Assembly: GCA_002049455.2 (NCBI GenBank) | Contig: KV919001.1 | Span: 1 to 64,000 of the forward strand | Direction: 5' to 3' | DNA from: Porphyra umbilicalis | Lineage: Eukaryota; Rhodophyta; Bangiophyceae; Bangiales; Bangiaceae | Length of the DNA stretch: 64,000 nt | Shown here: piece after piece, positions 1-10,104 of the stretch | Layout of the letters: each line of letters starts with the position of its first letter | How positions within the stretch are numbered: the first letter of the stretch is position 1 | Made by a program: the position numbers and the translations under genes | Notes under the pieces: model-generated | Seen by the model: the letters and a program-made list of their open reading frames with translations, nothing else | Told to the model about the DNA's origin: nothing | Databases searched by the model: none

Positions 1-358
1 CCTCGCTCCCACGCAGCGCTCCCGCGCAGCGCTCAACGCTCGGTGCACGTCGGCTCCGCGGGCTCTGCCCAGTCGCTCAACTCGGGCACCAACAGGAGGT
101 GACAGAATCGTGGATTCGGGACTGCCTGACATGCTCCTCTCGTCAAAGCTCACCTGCCACGTGCTCCACGCGCGAAACGCCAACTGGCACGTGCTCCAAG
201 GTCGCTCCACGGTCGCTCCCACGGTCCGCTCCACAGTAGGTTCACGTTTGCTCGACGCTCGCTCCACGCTCGCGTGACGGGCCGGCGACAACTAATAGAG
301 GTGGGCGCGAGAAGCATGGCACGGAGGGATGGGAGTTGAGGCAAAAGTTTGGGAAAAA

Positions 359-478
359 ACGTACAGCACGGGGGATTCGCCTGTGATCCCTCACCAGACT
401 ACTAACCCCGCTCGCGGTCGCTTAGCTTCGGAATTCGGAATGGGTTCCGGCGCGTGTGACTCGGATATGGCCGTACGT
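359..478 (-). rRNA. 5S rRNA gene, copy 1 (reference)
   Basis: The RNA is the 5S component of the large ribosomal subunit. The 120-nt product begins ACGUACGGCCAUAUCC and ends CCCCCGUGCUGUACGU. Nine terminal bases pair into helix I with one G-U pair. Family hallmarks are GGCCAUA near the 5' end, the loop C segment CCCAUUCCGAA (RNA 36-46), GAAGCUAAGC (50-59), GGUUAGUA (72-79) with GAAU (101-104) forming loop E, and UGCUGUACG at the 3' end. The segments CGGAA (30-34) and UUCCG (46-50) form helix III, and GUCU/AGGC plus GUGA/UCAC close the helix IV-V arm over a GGGA loop. T6 follows. Ends are chosen from helix I and the T run. A protein reading of this strand or its complement is not supported. 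Confidence 0.95.
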
Positions 479-640
479 GGGATGAAAAGGTCGTCTGTGC
501 GCCTAGTCCCCGCGGACCCTCGGGCCACCGACGTGTACTCGTCGGCCTCCTACACCCTGTGACTGTCCCTCGTGTCGACGGCGGCCCCTGGGAGCAGCAG
601 GACGTCGCACCGCGACGTCGCGCCAGCGGCTAGAGCTCCT

Positions 641-666
641 CGCTCCCACGCAGCGCTCCCGCGCAG
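641..666. repeat. 13-bp direct repeat in the spacer
   Basis: Two copies of CGCTCCCRCGCAG lie side by side, followed by a related CGCTCAACGCTCGG. In family A the two copies differ by one base; in family B (for example 16605-16630) they are identical, consistent with conversion between them. Confidence 0.75.
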
Positions 667-794
667 CGCTCAACGCTCGGTGCACGTCGGCTCCGCGGGC
701 TCTGCCCAGTCGCTCAACTCGGGCACCAACAGGAGGTGACAGAATCGTGGATTCGGGACTGCCTGACATGCTCCTCTCGTCAAAGCTCACCTGC

Positions 795-829
795 CACGTG
801 CTCCACGCGCGAAACGCAACTGGCACGTG
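795..829. promoter_or_regulatory. Pair of CACGTG palindromes 29 bp apart
   Basis: CACGTG occurs at 795-800 and 824-829, both inside the longer direct repeat CACGTGCTCCA. The hexamer is the core E-box/G-box target of bHLH factors. Both are kept in families A and B. Binding is not shown; they may simply be ancestral copies of the neighbouring repeat. Confidence 0.35.
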
Positions 830-916
830 CTCCAAGGTCGCTCCACGGTCGCTCCACGGTCGCTCCACAGTAGGTTCACGTTTGCTCGACGCTCGCTCCA
901 CGCTCGCGTGACGGGC
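829..916. repeat. 11-bp minisatellite in the spacer
   Basis: Eight head-to-tail 11-mers fit exactly here: GCTCCAAGGTC, GCTCCACGGTC twice, GCTCCACAGTA, GGTTCACGTTT, GCTCGACGCTC, GCTCCACGCTC and GCGTGACGGGC. The array starts about 77 bp past the 3' end of the next 5S gene and is present in every unit. Clean length variants of the 634-bp unit come from gains of 33 or 44 bp here. Confidence 0.88.
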
Positions 917-976
917 CGGCGACAACTAATAGAGGTGGGCGCGAGAAGCATGGCACGGAGGGATGGGAGTTGAGGC

Positions 977-980
977 AAAA
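977..980 (-). terminator. Second T4 tract, possible back-up terminator
   Basis: Seven bases beyond the T6 tract the transcript strand has a second T4 tract, kept in every unit seen. Four T can end polymerase III transcription in animals, but many fungi need longer tracts, so its role is inferred. Confidence 0.45.
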
Positions 981-987
981 GTTTGGG

Positions 988-993
988 AAAAAA
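988..993 (-). terminator. Polymerase III T6 terminator of 5S copy 2
   Basis: Six A on the plus strand give T6 directly at the 3' end of the RNA; the first T is also the last paired base of helix I. Nearly every copy has the same tract. Copies 28, 38, 53, 54, 57, 74, 79, 80, 82, 87 and 95 have only T5. Confidence 0.9.
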
Positions 994-1015
994 CGTACAG
1001 CACGGGGGATTCGCC

Positions 1016-1033
1016 TGTGATCCCTCACCAGAC
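1016..1033 (-). promoter_or_regulatory. Internal box C of 5S copy 2 (present in almost every copy)
   Basis: RNA positions 80-97 cover the place of box C in known 5S genes, the main TFIIIA contact in the family. The sequence is divergent from the vertebrate box and forms the GUGA-GGGA-UCAC hairpin, so the assignment is by position. Confidence 0.6.
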
Positions 1034-1048
1034 TACTAACCCCGCTCG

Positions 1049-1063
1049 CGGTCGCTTAGCTTC
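1049..1063 (-). promoter_or_regulatory. Internal box A of 5S copy 2 (present in almost every copy)
   Basis: RNA positions 50-64 read GAAGCUAAGCGACCG. The GAAGCUAAGC core matches the box A of the type-1 internal polymerase III promoter at the same place in vertebrate 5S genes. The assignment rests on position and sequence. Copy 93 has an inserted T in this element. Confidence 0.8.
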
Positions 1064-1118
1064 GGAATTCGGAATGGGTTCCGGCGCGTGTGACTCGGAT
1101 ATGGCCGTACGTGGGATG

Positions 1119-1122
1119 AAAA
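1119..1122 (-). other. Conserved TTTT just upstream of the 5S start
   Basis: The transcript strand has TTTT 7-10 bases before the inferred 5' end of copy 2, and the same tract precedes the gene in nearly all units. It could stop transcripts arriving from the upstream unit or be a start-site element. No TATA-like box is visible here. Confidence 0.4.
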
Positions 1123-1626
1123 GGTCGTCTGTGCGCCTAGTCCCCGCGGACCCTCGGGCCACCGACGTGTACTCGTCGGCCTCCTACACCCTGTGACTGT
1201 CCCTCGTGTCGACGGCGGCCCCTGGGAGCAGCAGGACGTCGCACCGCGACGTCGCGCCAGCGGCTAGAGCTCCTCGCTCCCACGCAGCGCTCCCGCGCAG
1301 CGCTCAACGCTCGGTGCACGTCGGCTCCGCGGGCTCTGCCCAGTCGCTCAACTCGGGCACCAACAGGAGGTGACAGAATCGTGGATTCGGGACTGCCTGA
1401 CATGCTCCTCTCGTCAAAGCTCACCTGCCACGTGCTCCACGCGCGAAACGCAACTGGCACGTGCTCCAAGGTCGCTCCACGGTCGCTCCACGGTCGCTCC
1501 ACAGTAGGTTCACGTTTGCTCGACGCTCGCTCCACGCTCGCGTGACGGGCCGGCGACAACTAATAGAGGTGGGCGCGAGAAGCATGGCACGGAGGGATGG
1601 GAGTTGAGGCAAAAGTTTGGGAAAAA

Positions 1627-1746
1627 ACGTACAGCACGGGGGATTCGCCTGTGATCCCTCACCAGACTACTAACCCCGCTCGCGGTCGCTTAGCTTCGGA
1701 ATTCGGAATGGGTTCCGGCGCGTGTGACTCGGATATGGCCGTACGT
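1627..1746 (-). rRNA. 5S rRNA gene, copy 3
   Basis: Intact, T6, family A spacer. Confidence 0.95.
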
Positions 1747-2260
1747 GGGATGAAAAGGTCGTCTGTGCGCCTAGTCCCCGCGGACCCTCGGGCCACCGAC
1801 GTGTACTCGTCGGCCTCCTACACCCTGTGACTGTCCCTCGTGTCGACGGCGGCCCCTGGGAGCAGCAGGACGTCGCACCGCGACGTCGCGCCAGCGGCTA
1901 GAGCTCCTCGCTCCCACGCAGCGCTCCCGCGCAGCGCTCAACGCTCGGTGCACGTCGGCTCCGCGGGCTCTGCCCAGTCGCTCAACTCGGGCACCAACAG
2001 GAGGTGACAGAATCGTGGATTCGGGACTGCCTGACATGCTCCTCTCGTCAAAGCTCACCTGCCACGTGCTCCACGCGCGAAACGCAACTGGCACGTGCTC
2101 CAAGGTCGCTCCACGGTCGCTCCACGGTCGCTCCACAGTAGGTTCACGTTTGCTCGACGCTCGCTCCACGCTCGCGTGACGGGCCGGCGACAACTAATAG
2201 AGGTGGGCGCGAGAAGCATGGCACGGAGGGATGGGAGTTGAGGCAAAAGTTTGGGAAAAA

Positions 2261-2380
2261 ACGTACAGCACGGGGGATTCGCCTGTGATCCCTCACCAGA
2301 CTACTAACCCCGCTCGCGGTCGCTTAGCTTCGGAATTCGGAATGGGTTCCGGCGCGTGTGACTCGGATATGGCCGTACGT
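2261..2380 (-). rRNA. 5S rRNA gene, copy 4
   Basis: Intact, T6; upstream (plus-side) spacer carries the 44-bp duplication. Confidence 0.95.
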
Positions 2381-2766
2381 GGGATGAAAAGGTCGTCTGT
2401 GCGCCTAGTCCCCGCGGACCCTCGGGCCACCGACGTGTACTCGTCGGCCTCCTACACCCTGTGACTGTCCCTCGTGTCGACGGCGGCCCCTGGGAGCAGC
2501 AGGACGTCGCACCGCGACGTCGCGCCAGCGGCTAGAGCTCCTCGCTCCCACGCAGCGCTCCCGCGCAGCGCTCAACGCTCGGTGCACGTCGGCTCCGCGG
2601 GCTCTGCCCAGTCGCTCAACTCGGGCACCAACAGGAGGTGACAGAATCGTGGATTCGGGACTGCCTGACATGCTCCTCTCGTCAAAGCTCACCTGCCACG
2701 TGCTCCACGCGCGAAACGCAACTGGCACGTGCTCCAAGGTCGCTCCACGGTCGCTCCACGGTCGCT

Positions 2767-2854
2767 CCACAGTAGGTTCACGTTTGCTCGACGCTCGCTC
2801 CACGCTCGCTCCACAGTAGGTTCACGTTTGCTCGACGCTCGCTCCACGCTCGCG
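2767..2854. repeat. 44-bp tandem duplication in the minisatellite
   Basis: A 44-bp segment (2767-2810) is followed at once by a second copy (2811-2854), which makes this unit 678 bp. The gain equals four 11-bp steps. Confidence 0.9.
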
Positions 2855-2938
2855 TGACGGGCCGGCGACAACTAATAGAGGTGGGCGCGAGAAGCATGGC
2901 ACGGAGGGATGGGAGTTGAGGCAAAAGTTTGGGAAAAA

Positions 2939-3058
2939 ACGTACAGCACGGGGGATTCGCCTGTGATCCCTCACCAGACTACTAACCCCGCTCGCGGTCG
3001 CTTAGCTTCGGAATTCGGAATGGGTTCCGGCGCGTGTGACTCGGATATGGCCGTACGT
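2939..3058 (-). rRNA. 5S rRNA gene, copy 5
   Basis: Intact, T6; lies 678 bp from copy 4. Confidence 0.95.
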
Positions 3059-3440
3059 GGGATGAAAAGGTCGTCTGTGCGCCTAGTCCCCGCGGACCCT
3101 GGGCCACCGACGTGTACTCGTCGGCCTCCTACACCCTGTGACTGTCCCTCGTGTCGACGGCGGCCCCTGGGAGCAGCAGGACGTCGCACCGCGACGTCGC
3201 GCCAGCGGCTAGAGCTCCTCGCTCCCACGCAGCGCTCCCGCGCAGCGCTCAACGCTCGGTGCACGTCGGCTCCGCGGGCTCTGCCCAGTCGCTCAACTCG
3301 GGCACCAACAGGAGGTGACAGAATCGTGGATTCGGGACTGCCTGACATGCTCCTCTCGTCAAAGCTCACCTGCCACGTGCTCCACGCGCGAAACGCAACT
3401 GGCACGTGCTCCAAGGTCGCTCCACGGTCGCTCCACGGTC

Positions 3441-3506
3441 GCTCCACAGTAGGTTCACGTTTGCTCGACGCTCGCTCCACAGTAGGTTCACGTTTGCTCG
3501 ACGCTC
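3441..3506. repeat. 33-bp tandem duplication in the minisatellite
   Basis: The segment 3441-3473 is repeated exactly at 3474-3506. The gain is three 11-bp steps; with a one-base loss near 3100 it gives a 666-bp unit. Confidence 0.9.
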
Positions 3507-3604
3507 GCTCCACGCTCGCGTGACGGGCCGGCGACAACTAATAGAGGTGGGCGCGAGAAGCATGGCACGGAGGGATGGGAGTTGAGGCAAAAGTTTGGGA
3601 AAAA

Positions 3605-3724
3605 ACGTACAGCACGGGGGATTCGCCTGTGATCCCTCACCAGACTACTAACCCCGCTCGCGGTCGCTTAGCTTCGGAATTCGGAATGGGTTCCGGCGCG
3701 TGTGACTCGGATATGGCCGTACGT
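3605..3724 (-). rRNA. 5S rRNA gene, copy 6
   Basis: Intact, T6; the 33-bp duplication lies past its terminator. Confidence 0.95.
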
Positions 3725-4238
3725 GGGATGAAAAGGTCGTCTGTGCGCCTAGTCCCCGCGGACCCTCGGGCCACCGACGTGTACTCGTCGGCCTCCTACA
3801 CCCTGTGACTGTCCCTCGTGTCGACGGCGGCCCCTGGGAGCAGCAGGACGTCGCACCGCGACGTCGCGCCAGCGGCTAGAGCTCCTCGCTCCCACGCAGC
3901 GCTCCCGCGCAGCGCTCAACGCTCGGTGCACGTCGGCTCCGCGGGCTCTGCCCAGTCGCTCAACTCGGGCACCAACAGGAGGTGACAGAATCGTGGATTC
4001 GGGACTGCCTGACATGCTCCTCTCGTCAAAGCTCACCTGCCACGTGCTCCACGCGCGAAACGCAACTGGCACGTGCTCCAAGGTCGCTCCACGGTCGCTC
4101 CACGGTCGCTCCACAGTAGGTTCACGTTTGCTCGACGCTCGCTCCACGCTCGCGTGACGGGCCGGCGACAACTAATAGAGGTGGGCGCGAGAAGCATGGC
4201 ACGGAGGGATGGGAGTTGAGGCAAAAGTTTGGGAAAAA

Positions 4239-4358
4239 ACGTACAGCACGGGGGATTCGCCTGTGATCCCTCACCAGACTACTAACCCCGCTCGCGGTCG
4301 CTTAGCTTCGGAATTCGGAATGGGTTCCGGCGCGTGTGACTCGGATATGGCCGTACGT
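4239..4358 (-). rRNA. 5S rRNA gene, copy 7
   Basis: Intact, T6, family A. Confidence 0.95.
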
Positions 4359-4872
4359 GGGATGAAAAGGTCGTCTGTGCGCCTAGTCCCCGCGGACCCT
4401 CGGGCCACCGACGTGTACTCGTCGGCCTCCTACACCCTGTGACTGTCCCTCGTGTCGACGGCGGCCCCTGGGAGCAGCAGGACGTCGCACCGCGACGTCG
4501 CGCCAGCGGCTAGAGCTCCTCGCTCCCACGCAGCGCTCCCGCGCAGCGCTCAACGCTCGGTGCACGTCGGCTCCGCGGGCTCTGCCCAGTCGCTCAACTC
4601 GGGCACCAACAGGAGGTGACAGAATCGTGGATTCGGGACTGCCTGACATGCTCCTCTCGTCAAAGCTCACCTGCCACGTGCTCCACGCGCGAAACGCAAC
4701 TGGCACGTGCTCCAAGGTCGCTCCACGGTCGCTCCACGGTCGCTCCACAGTAGGTTCACGTTTGCTCGACGCTCGCTCCACGCTCGCGTGACGGGCCGGC
4801 GACAACTAATAGAGGTGGGCGCGAGAAGCATGGCACGGAGGGATGGGAGTTGAGGCAAAAGTTTGGGAAAAA

Positions 4873-4992
4873 ACGTACAGCACGGGGGATTCGCCTGTGA
4901 TCCCTCACCAGACTACTAACCCCGCTCGCGGTCGCTTAGCTTCGGAATTCGGAATGGGTTCCGGCGCGTGTGACTCGGATATGGCCGTACGT
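4873..4992 (-). rRNA. 5S rRNA gene, copy 8
   Basis: Intact, T6, family A. Confidence 0.95.
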
Positions 4993-5506
4993 GGGATGAA
5001 AAGGTCGTCTGTGCGCCTAGTCCCCGCGGACCCTCGGGCCACCGACGTGTACTCGTCGGCCTCCTACACCCTGTGACTGTCCCTCGTGTCGACGGCGGCC
5101 CCTGGGAGCAGCAGGACGTCGCACCGCGACGTCGCGCCAGCGGCTAGAGCTCCTCGCTCCCACGCAGCGCTCCCGCGCAGCGCTCAACGCTCGGTGCACG
5201 TCGGCTCCGCGGGCTCTGCCCAGTCGCTCAACTCGGGCACCAACAGGAGGTGACAGAATCGTGGATTCGGGACTGCCTGACATGCTCCTCTCGTCAAAGC
5301 TCACCTGCCACGTGCTCCACGCGCGAAACGCAACTGGCACGTGCTCCAAGGTCGCTCCACGGTCGCTCCACGGTCGCTCCACAGTAGGTTCACGTTTGCT
5401 CGACGCTCGCTCCACGCTCGCGTGACGGGCCGGCGACAACTAATAGAGGTGGGCGCGAGAAGCATGGCACGGAGGGATGGGAGTTGAGGCAAAAGTTTGG
5501 GAAAAA

Positions 5507-5626
5507 ACGTACAGCACGGGGGATTCGCCTGTGATCCCTCACCAGACTACTAACCCCGCTCGCGGTCGCTTAGCTTCGGAATTCGGAATGGGTTCCGGCG
5601 CGTGTGACTCGGATATGGCCGTACGT
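5507..5626 (-). rRNA. 5S rRNA gene, copy 9
   Basis: Intact, T6, family A. Confidence 0.95.
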
Positions 5627-6012
5627 GGGATGAAAAGGTCGTCTGTGCGCCTAGTCCCCGCGGACCCTCGGGCCACCGACGTGTACTCGTCGGCCTCCTA
5701 CACCCTGTGACTGTCCCTCGTGTCGACGGCGGCCCCTGGGAGCAGCAGGACGTCGCACCGCGACGTCGCGCCAGCGGCTAGAGCTCCTCGCTCCCACGCA
5801 GCGCTCCCGCGCAGCGCTCAACGCTCGGTGCACGTCGGCTCCGCGGGCTCTGCCCAGTCGCTCAACTCGGGCACCAACAGGAGGTGACAGAATCGTGGAT
5901 TCGGGACTGCCTGACATGCTCCTCTCGTCAAAGCTCACCTGCCACGTGCTCCACGCGCGAAACGCAACTGGCACGTGCTCCAAGGTCGCTCCACGGTCGC
6001 TCCACGGTCGCT

Positions 6013-6096
6013 CCACAGAGTTCAGTTGCTCGACGCTCGCTCCACGCTCGCTCCACAGTAGGTTCACGTTTGCTCGACGCTCGCTCCACGCTCGCG
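6013..6096. repeat. 44-bp duplication with a degraded first copy
   Basis: A 40-bp imperfect copy (6013-6052) precedes the normal 44-bp segment (6053-6096). The first copy has lost four bases, which gives a 674-bp unit. Confidence 0.85.
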
Positions 6097-6180
6097 TGAC
6101 GGGCCGGCGACAACTAATAGAGGTGGGCGCGAGAAGCATGGCACGGAGGGATGGGAGTTGAGGCAAAAGTTTGGGAAAAA

Positions 6181-6300
6181 ACGTACAGCACGGGGGATTC
6201 GCCTGTGATCCCTCACCAGACTACTAACCCCGCTCGCGGTCGCTTAGCTTCGGAATTCGGAATGGGTTCCGGCGCGTGTGACTCGGATATGGCCGTACGT
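6181..6300 (-). rRNA. 5S rRNA gene, copy 10
   Basis: Intact, T6; the imperfect 40-bp gain lies past its terminator. Confidence 0.95.
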
Positions 6301-6814
6301 GGGATGAAAAGGTCGTCTGTGCGCCTAGTCCCCGCGGACCCTCGGGCCACCGACGTGTACTCGTCGGCCTCCTACACCCTGTGACTGTCCCTCGTGTCGA
6401 CGGCGGCCCCTGGGAGCAGCAGGACGTCGCACCGCGACGTCGCGCCAGCGGCTAGAGCTCCTCGCTCCCACGCAGCGCTCCCGCGCAGCGCTCAACGCTC
6501 GGTGCACGTCGGCTCCGCGGGCTCTGCCCAGTCGCTCAACTCGGGCACCAACAGGAGGTGACAGAATCGTGGATTCGGGACTGCCTGACATGCTCCTCTC
6601 GTCAAAGCTCACCTGCCACGTGCTCCACGCGCGAAACGCAACTGGCACGTGCTCCAAGGTCGCTCCACGGTCGCTCCACGGTCGCTCCACAGTAGGTTCA
6701 CGTTTGCTCGACGCTCGCTCCACGCTCGCGTGACGGGCCGGCGACAACTAATAGAGGTGGGCGCGAGAAGCATGGCACGGAGGGATGGGAGTTGAGGCAA
6801 AAGTTTGGGAAAAA

Positions 6815-6934
6815 ACGTACAGCACGGGGGATTCGCCTGTGATCCCTCACCAGACTACTAACCCCGCTCGCGGTCGCTTAGCTTCGGAATTCGGAATGGG
6901 TTCCGGCGCGTGTGACTCGGATATGGCCGTACGT
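6815..6934 (-). rRNA. 5S rRNA gene, copy 11
   Basis: Intact, T6, family A. Confidence 0.95.
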
Positions 6935-7448
6935 GGGATGAAAAGGTCGTCTGTGCGCCTAGTCCCCGCGGACCCTCGGGCCACCGACGTGTACTCGTCG
7001 GCCTCCTACACCCTGTGACTGTCCCTCGTGTCGACGGCGGCCCCTGGGAGCAGCAGGACGTCGCACCGCGACGTCGCGCCAGCGGCTAGAGCTCCTCGCT
7101 CCCACGCAGCGCTCCCGCGCAGCGCTCAACGCTCGGTGCACGTCGGCTCCGCGGGCTCTGCCCAGTCGCTCAACTCGGGCACCAACAGGAGGTGACAGAA
7201 TCGTGGATTCGGGACTGCCTGACATGCTCCTCTCGTCAAAGCTCACCTGCCACGTGCTCCACGCGCGAAACGCAACTGGCACGTGCTCCAAGGTCGCTCC
7301 ACGGTCGCTCCACGGTCGCTCCACAGTAGGTTCACGTTTGCTCGACGCTCGCTCCACGCTCGCGTGACGGGCCGGCGACAACTAATAGAGGTGGGCGCGA
7401 GAAGCATGGCACGGAGGGATGGGAGTTGAGGCAAAAGTTTGGGAAAAA

Positions 7449-7568
7449 ACGTACAGCACGGGGGATTCGCCTGTGATCCCTCACCAGACTACTAACCCCG
7501 CTCGCGGTCGCTTAGCTTCGGAATTCGGAATGGGTTCCGGCGCGTGTGACTCGGATATGGCCGTACGT
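7449..7568 (-). rRNA. 5S rRNA gene, copy 12
   Basis: Intact, T6, family A. Confidence 0.95.
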
Positions 7569-8082
7569 GGGATGAAAAGGTCGTCTGTGCGCCTAGTCCC
7601 CGCGGACCCTCGGGCCACCGACGTGTACTCGTCGGCCTCCTACACCCTGTGACTGTCCCTCGTGTCGACGGCGGCCCCTGGGAGCAGCAGGACGTCGCAC
7701 CGCGACGTCGCGCCAGCGGCTAGAGCTCCTCGCTCCCACGCAGCGCTCCCGCGCAGCGCTCAACGCTCGGTGCACGTCGGCTCCGCGGGCTCTGCCCAGT
7801 CGCTCAACTCGGGCACCAACAGGAGGTGACAGAATCGTGGATTCGGGACTGCCTGACATGCTCCTCTCGTCAAAGCTCACCTGCCACGTGCTCCACGCGC
7901 GAAACGCAACTGGCACGTGCTCCAAGGTCGCTCCACGGTCGCTCCACGGTCGCTCCACAGTAGGTTCACGTTTGCTCGACGCTCGCTCCACGCTCGCGTG
8001 ACGGGCCGGCGACAACTAATAGAGGTGGGCGCGAGAAGCATGGCACGGAGGGATGGGAGTTGAGGCAAAAGTTTGGGAAAAA

Positions 8083-8202
8083 ACGTACAGCACGGGGGAT
8101 TCGCCTGTGATCCCTCACCAGACTACTAACCCCGCTCGCGGTCGCTTAGCTTCGGAATTCGGAATGGGTTCCGGCGCGTGTGACTCGGATATGGCCGTAC
8201 GT
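8083..8202 (-). rRNA. 5S rRNA gene, copy 13
   Basis: Intact, T6, family A. Confidence 0.95.
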
Positions 8203-8716
8203 GGGATGAAAAGGTCGTCTGTGCGCCTAGTCCCCGCGGACCCTCGGGCCACCGACGTGTACTCGTCGGCCTCCTACACCCTGTGACTGTCCCTCGTGTC
8301 GACGGCGGCCCCTGGGAGCAGCAGGACGTCGCACCGCGACGTCGCGCCAGCGGCTAGAGCTCCTCGCTCCCACGCAGCGCTCCCGCGCAGCGCTCAACGC
8401 TCGGTGCACGTCGGCTCCGCGGGCTCTGCCCAGTCGCTCAACTCGGGCACCAACAGGAGGTGACAGAATCGTGGATTCGGGACTGCCTGACATGCTCCTC
8501 TCGTCAAAGCTCACCTGCCACGTGCTCCACGCGCGAAACGCAACTGGCACGTGCTCCAAGGTCGCTCCACGGTCGCTCCACGGTCGCTCCACAGTAGGTT
8601 CACGTTTGCTCGACGCTCGCTCCACGCTCGCGTGACGGGCCGGCGACAACTAATAGAGGTGGGCGCGAGAAGCATGGCACGGAGGGATGGGAGTTGAGGC
8701 AAAAGTTTGGGAAAAA

Positions 8717-8836
8717 ACGTACAGCACGGGGGATTCGCCTGTGATCCCTCACCAGACTACTAACCCCGCTCGCGGTCGCTTAGCTTCGGAATTCGGAATG
8801 GGTTCCGGCGCGTGTGACTCGGATATGGCCGTACGT
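8717..8836 (-). rRNA. 5S rRNA gene, copy 14
   Basis: Intact, T6, family A. Confidence 0.95.
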
Positions 8837-9350
8837 GGGATGAAAAGGTCGTCTGTGCGCCTAGTCCCCGCGGACCCTCGGGCCACCGACGTGTACTCGT
8901 CGGCCTCCTACACCCTGTGACTGTCCCTCGTGTCGACGGCGGCCCCTGGGAGCAGCAGGACGTCGCACCGCGACGTCGCGCCAGCGGCTAGAGCTCCTCG
9001 CTCCCACGCAGCGCTCCCGCGCAGCGCTCAACGCTCGGTGCACGTCGGCTCCGCGGGCTCTGCCCAGTCGCTCAACTCGGGCACCAACAGGAGGTGACAG
9101 AATCGTGGATTCGGGACTGCCTGACATGCTCCTCTCGTCAAAGCTCACCTGCCACGTGCTCCACGCGCGAAACGCAACTGGCACGTGCTCCAAGGTCGCT
9201 CCACGGTCGCTCCACGGTCGCTCCACAGTAGGTTCACGTTTGCTCGACGCTCGCTCCACGCTCGCGTGACGGGCCGGCGACAACTAATAGAGGTGGGCGC
9301 GAGAAGCATGGCACGGAGGGATGGGAGTTGAGGCAAAAGTTTGGGAAAAA

Positions 9351-9470
9351 ACGTACAGCACGGGGGATTCGCCTGTGATCCCTCACCAGACTACTAACCC
9401 CGCTCGCGGTCGCTTAGCTTCGGAATTCGGAATGGGTTCCGGCGCGTGTGACTCGGATATGGCCGTACGT
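9351..9470 (-). rRNA. 5S rRNA gene, copy 15
   Basis: Intact, T6, family A. Confidence 0.95.
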
Positions 9471-9984
9471 GGGATGAAAAGGTCGTCTGTGCGCCTAGTC
9501 CCCGCGGACCCTCGGGCCACCGACGTGTACTCGTCGGCCTCCTACACCCTGTGACTGTCCCTCGTGTCGACGGCGGCCCCTGGGAGCAGCAGGACGTCGC
9601 ACCGCGACGTCGCGCCAGCGGCTAGAGCTCCTCGCTCCCACGCAGCGCTCCCGCGCAGCGCTCAACGCTCGGTGCACGTCGGCTCCGCGGGCTCTGCCCA
9701 GTCGCTCAACTCGGGCACCAACAGGAGGTGACAGAATCGTGGATTCGGGACTGCCTGACATGCTCCTCTCGTCAAAGCTCACCTGCCACGTGCTCCACGC
9801 GCGAAACGCAACTGGCACGTGCTCCAAGGTCGCTCCACGGTCGCTCCACGGTCGCTCCACAGTAGGTTCACGTTTGCTCGACGCTCGCTCCACGCTCGCG
9901 TGACGGGCCGGCGACAACTAATAGAGGTGGGCGCGAGAAGCATGGCACGGAGGGATGGGAGTTGAGGCAAAAGTTTGGGAAAAA

Positions 9985-10104
9985 ACGTACAGCACGGGGG
10001 ATTCGCCTGTGATCCCTCACCAGACTACTAACCCCGCTCGCGGTCGCTTAGCTTCGGAATTCGGAATGGGTTCCGGCGCGTGTGACTCGGATATGGCCGT
10101 ACGT
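9985..10104 (-). rRNA. 5S rRNA gene, copy 16
   Basis: Intact, T6, family A. Confidence 0.95.

Larger units (their letters stand above)
359..992 (-). repeat. Reference repeat unit (first complete unit, family A)
   Basis: This 634-bp unit runs from the 3' end of 5S copy 1 to the base before copy 2 and is repeated almost without change about twenty times. Layout: 5S gene 359-478; 5' flank with an A4 run at 485-488; a GC-rich stretch with two GACGTC palindromes at 600-620; 13-bp direct repeat 641-666; a stretch without recognisable structure 667-790; CACGTG at 795-800 and 824-829; 11-bp minisatellite 829-916; a linker without recognisable structure; then the two terminator tracts of the next gene at 977-980 and 988-993. 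The spacer is GC-rich and poor in stop codons on both strands, which explains its open frames. Confidence 0.92.
993..1112 (-). rRNA. 5S rRNA gene, copy 2
   Basis: Intact, identical to copy 1 by eye; its promoter and terminator elements are annotated separately. Confidence 0.95.

Noticed and set aside
329-562. A 77-residue plus-strand open frame repeated about 100 times
   Set aside because: It runs antisense through the whole 5S gene; its constancy comes from the RNA gene. It changes frame with spacer indels and resembles no protein family I know.
829-916. Inverted repeat or transposon end at the minisatellite
   Set aside because: The motif repeats directly, with no terminal inverted repeats, target-site duplication or transposase frame.
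503-925. A 140-residue minus-strand open frame repeated in family A units, and longer forms up to 344 residues elsewhere
   Set aside because: Composition is Arg, Ser and Ala rich in a GC-rich spacer that lacks stop codons in several frames. Single-base indels between units break or fuse the frames without any sign of selection.
479-992. A second RNA gene in the spacer (tRNA, U6, spliced-leader RNA or 7SL)
   Set aside because: I found no convincing tRNA box B with matching arms, no Sm-type site, and no further T5 or longer run on either strand. 5S genes are linked to such genes in some protists, but not visibly here.
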